NCBI GenBank assembly: GCA_016929985.1
Contig: JAFGIH010000144.1
Location: forward strand, 1 to 5,131
Length of the DNA: 5,131 nt
Direction: 5' to 3'
Origin: Thermoleophilia bacterium
GTDB lineage: Bacteria; Actinomycetota; Thermoleophilia; RBG-16-64-13
A model generated the notes under the pieces. It ran no database searches. It saw only the letters and a list, made by a program, of their open reading frames with translations, and was not told the DNA's origin. Of this stretch, positions 4,764 through 5,131 are shown piece after piece (the first letter of the stretch is position 1; every line of letters begins with the position of its first letter). Both the position numbers and the translations under genes were made by a program.

Positions 4764-5131
4764 ATGGGATGTAGGGACGACGAACACACCTGCTTCACGT
4801 TACGCGCCGACGACGCCGGGCGCAGACGCTTCGAGTGCAGGGAGTGCGGGATAGTCTGCCAGCAGGTGGTGTCCCCTTGGCACTGCCTCAAATCGGGGTG
4901 CCCGTACGTGTATTCGTATGGGGGGGATGACGCCACTTACTTCGGATGTCTCTACAAGGTCTTCACGCCGGAACTCGATCTCGGGGTCTTTCTGGACAAG
5001 AGCGGACGTCCGGGGCGGACCGCCGACCCGTATGGGCCCCTGCGGGTGGTGCGCGAACCGCGGCCGCAGTGCCGCGTCTGGATCGAGCGGGCATATGAGG
5101 CCATCAATCCGGGTCGCGCATGCTGCAACCC
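4764..5131 (+). CDS. Cysteine-rich protein of unknown family, 3'-truncated
   Basis: An open frame starting at ATG runs off the window after 122 full codons. I do not recognise the family. It has no signal peptide or membrane segment, so it is probably cytoplasmic. Eleven of the first 122 residues are Cys (3, 10, 25, 28, 32, 41, 46, 62, 103, 120, 121). The cluster CRECGIVC (25-32), followed by WHC (39-41) and GCPY (45-48), looks like a zinc-ribbon-like or other metal-binding arrangement. Aromatic motifs (YVYSY, YFGCLYKVF) and DPYGPLR follow. The G+C-rich third codon positions and consistent composition support real coding. It begins 23 bases after the PilX/GspK-like stop, but a TATACT box and the lack of a Shine-Dalgarno site suggest its own leaderless promoter. 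A metal-binding regulator, redox protein or structural zinc protein are all possible; a pilus role is only suggested by position. Confidence 0.7.
   Translation, partial: MGCRDDEHTCFTLRADDAGRRRFECRECGIVCQQVVSPWHCLKSGCPYVYSYGGDDATYFGCLYKVFTPELDLGVFLDKSGRPGRTADPYGPLRVVREPRPQCRVWIERAYEAINPGRACCN

Overview
This GC-rich window carries part of a type IV pilus (T4P) locus, and every supported gene is on the plus strand. The major-pilin N-terminus (ELLVVIIIIAILAAIAIP followed by LGQR and a conserved SLVRNA) resembles pilins I associate with deep-branching Actinomycetota such as Coriobacteriia or Thermoleophilia. GTG starts, U-tract-free hairpins and a possible leaderless gene fit that. The lineage is inferred from style, not from a marker gene.

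Layout. (1) Bases 2-412: the 3' part of a major pilin gene, cut by the window edge. (2) Bases 413-550: a spacer with a 12-bp perfect palindrome and an 11-bp-stem hairpin. (3) Bases 551-1186: a lipoprotein built of about five TPR-like repeats. (4) Bases 1239-1757: a second, complete major pilin paralogous to the first. (5) Bases 1758-1942: a 185-base spacer full of complementary segments that can form several competing stems. (6) Bases 1943-4740: four overlapping genes for minor pilins in the order FimT/GspH-like, PilV/GspI-like, PilW/GspJ-like, PilX/GspK-like. (7) From 4764 to the window end: the start of a cysteine-rich protein of unknown family, running off the edge, with a TATACT box placed so that its mRNA could be leaderless.

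How they may work together. The two major pilins would supply the fibre shaft. The four minor pilins match the H-I-J-K set that, in T2SS and T4P, forms the tip complex that primes assembly. Their overlaps (ATGA, 14 bases, GTGA) imply translational coupling. The TPR lipoprotein lies between the two shaft pilins and probably acts on the outer face of the membrane in pilus biogenesis, by loose analogy with PilF/PilW pilotins. That is inference, and it is odd if the host has one membrane and no secretin. No motor ATPase, platform protein, prepilin peptidase or PilY1 gene is in the window. I recognised no RNA gene, CRISPR array or mobile element.
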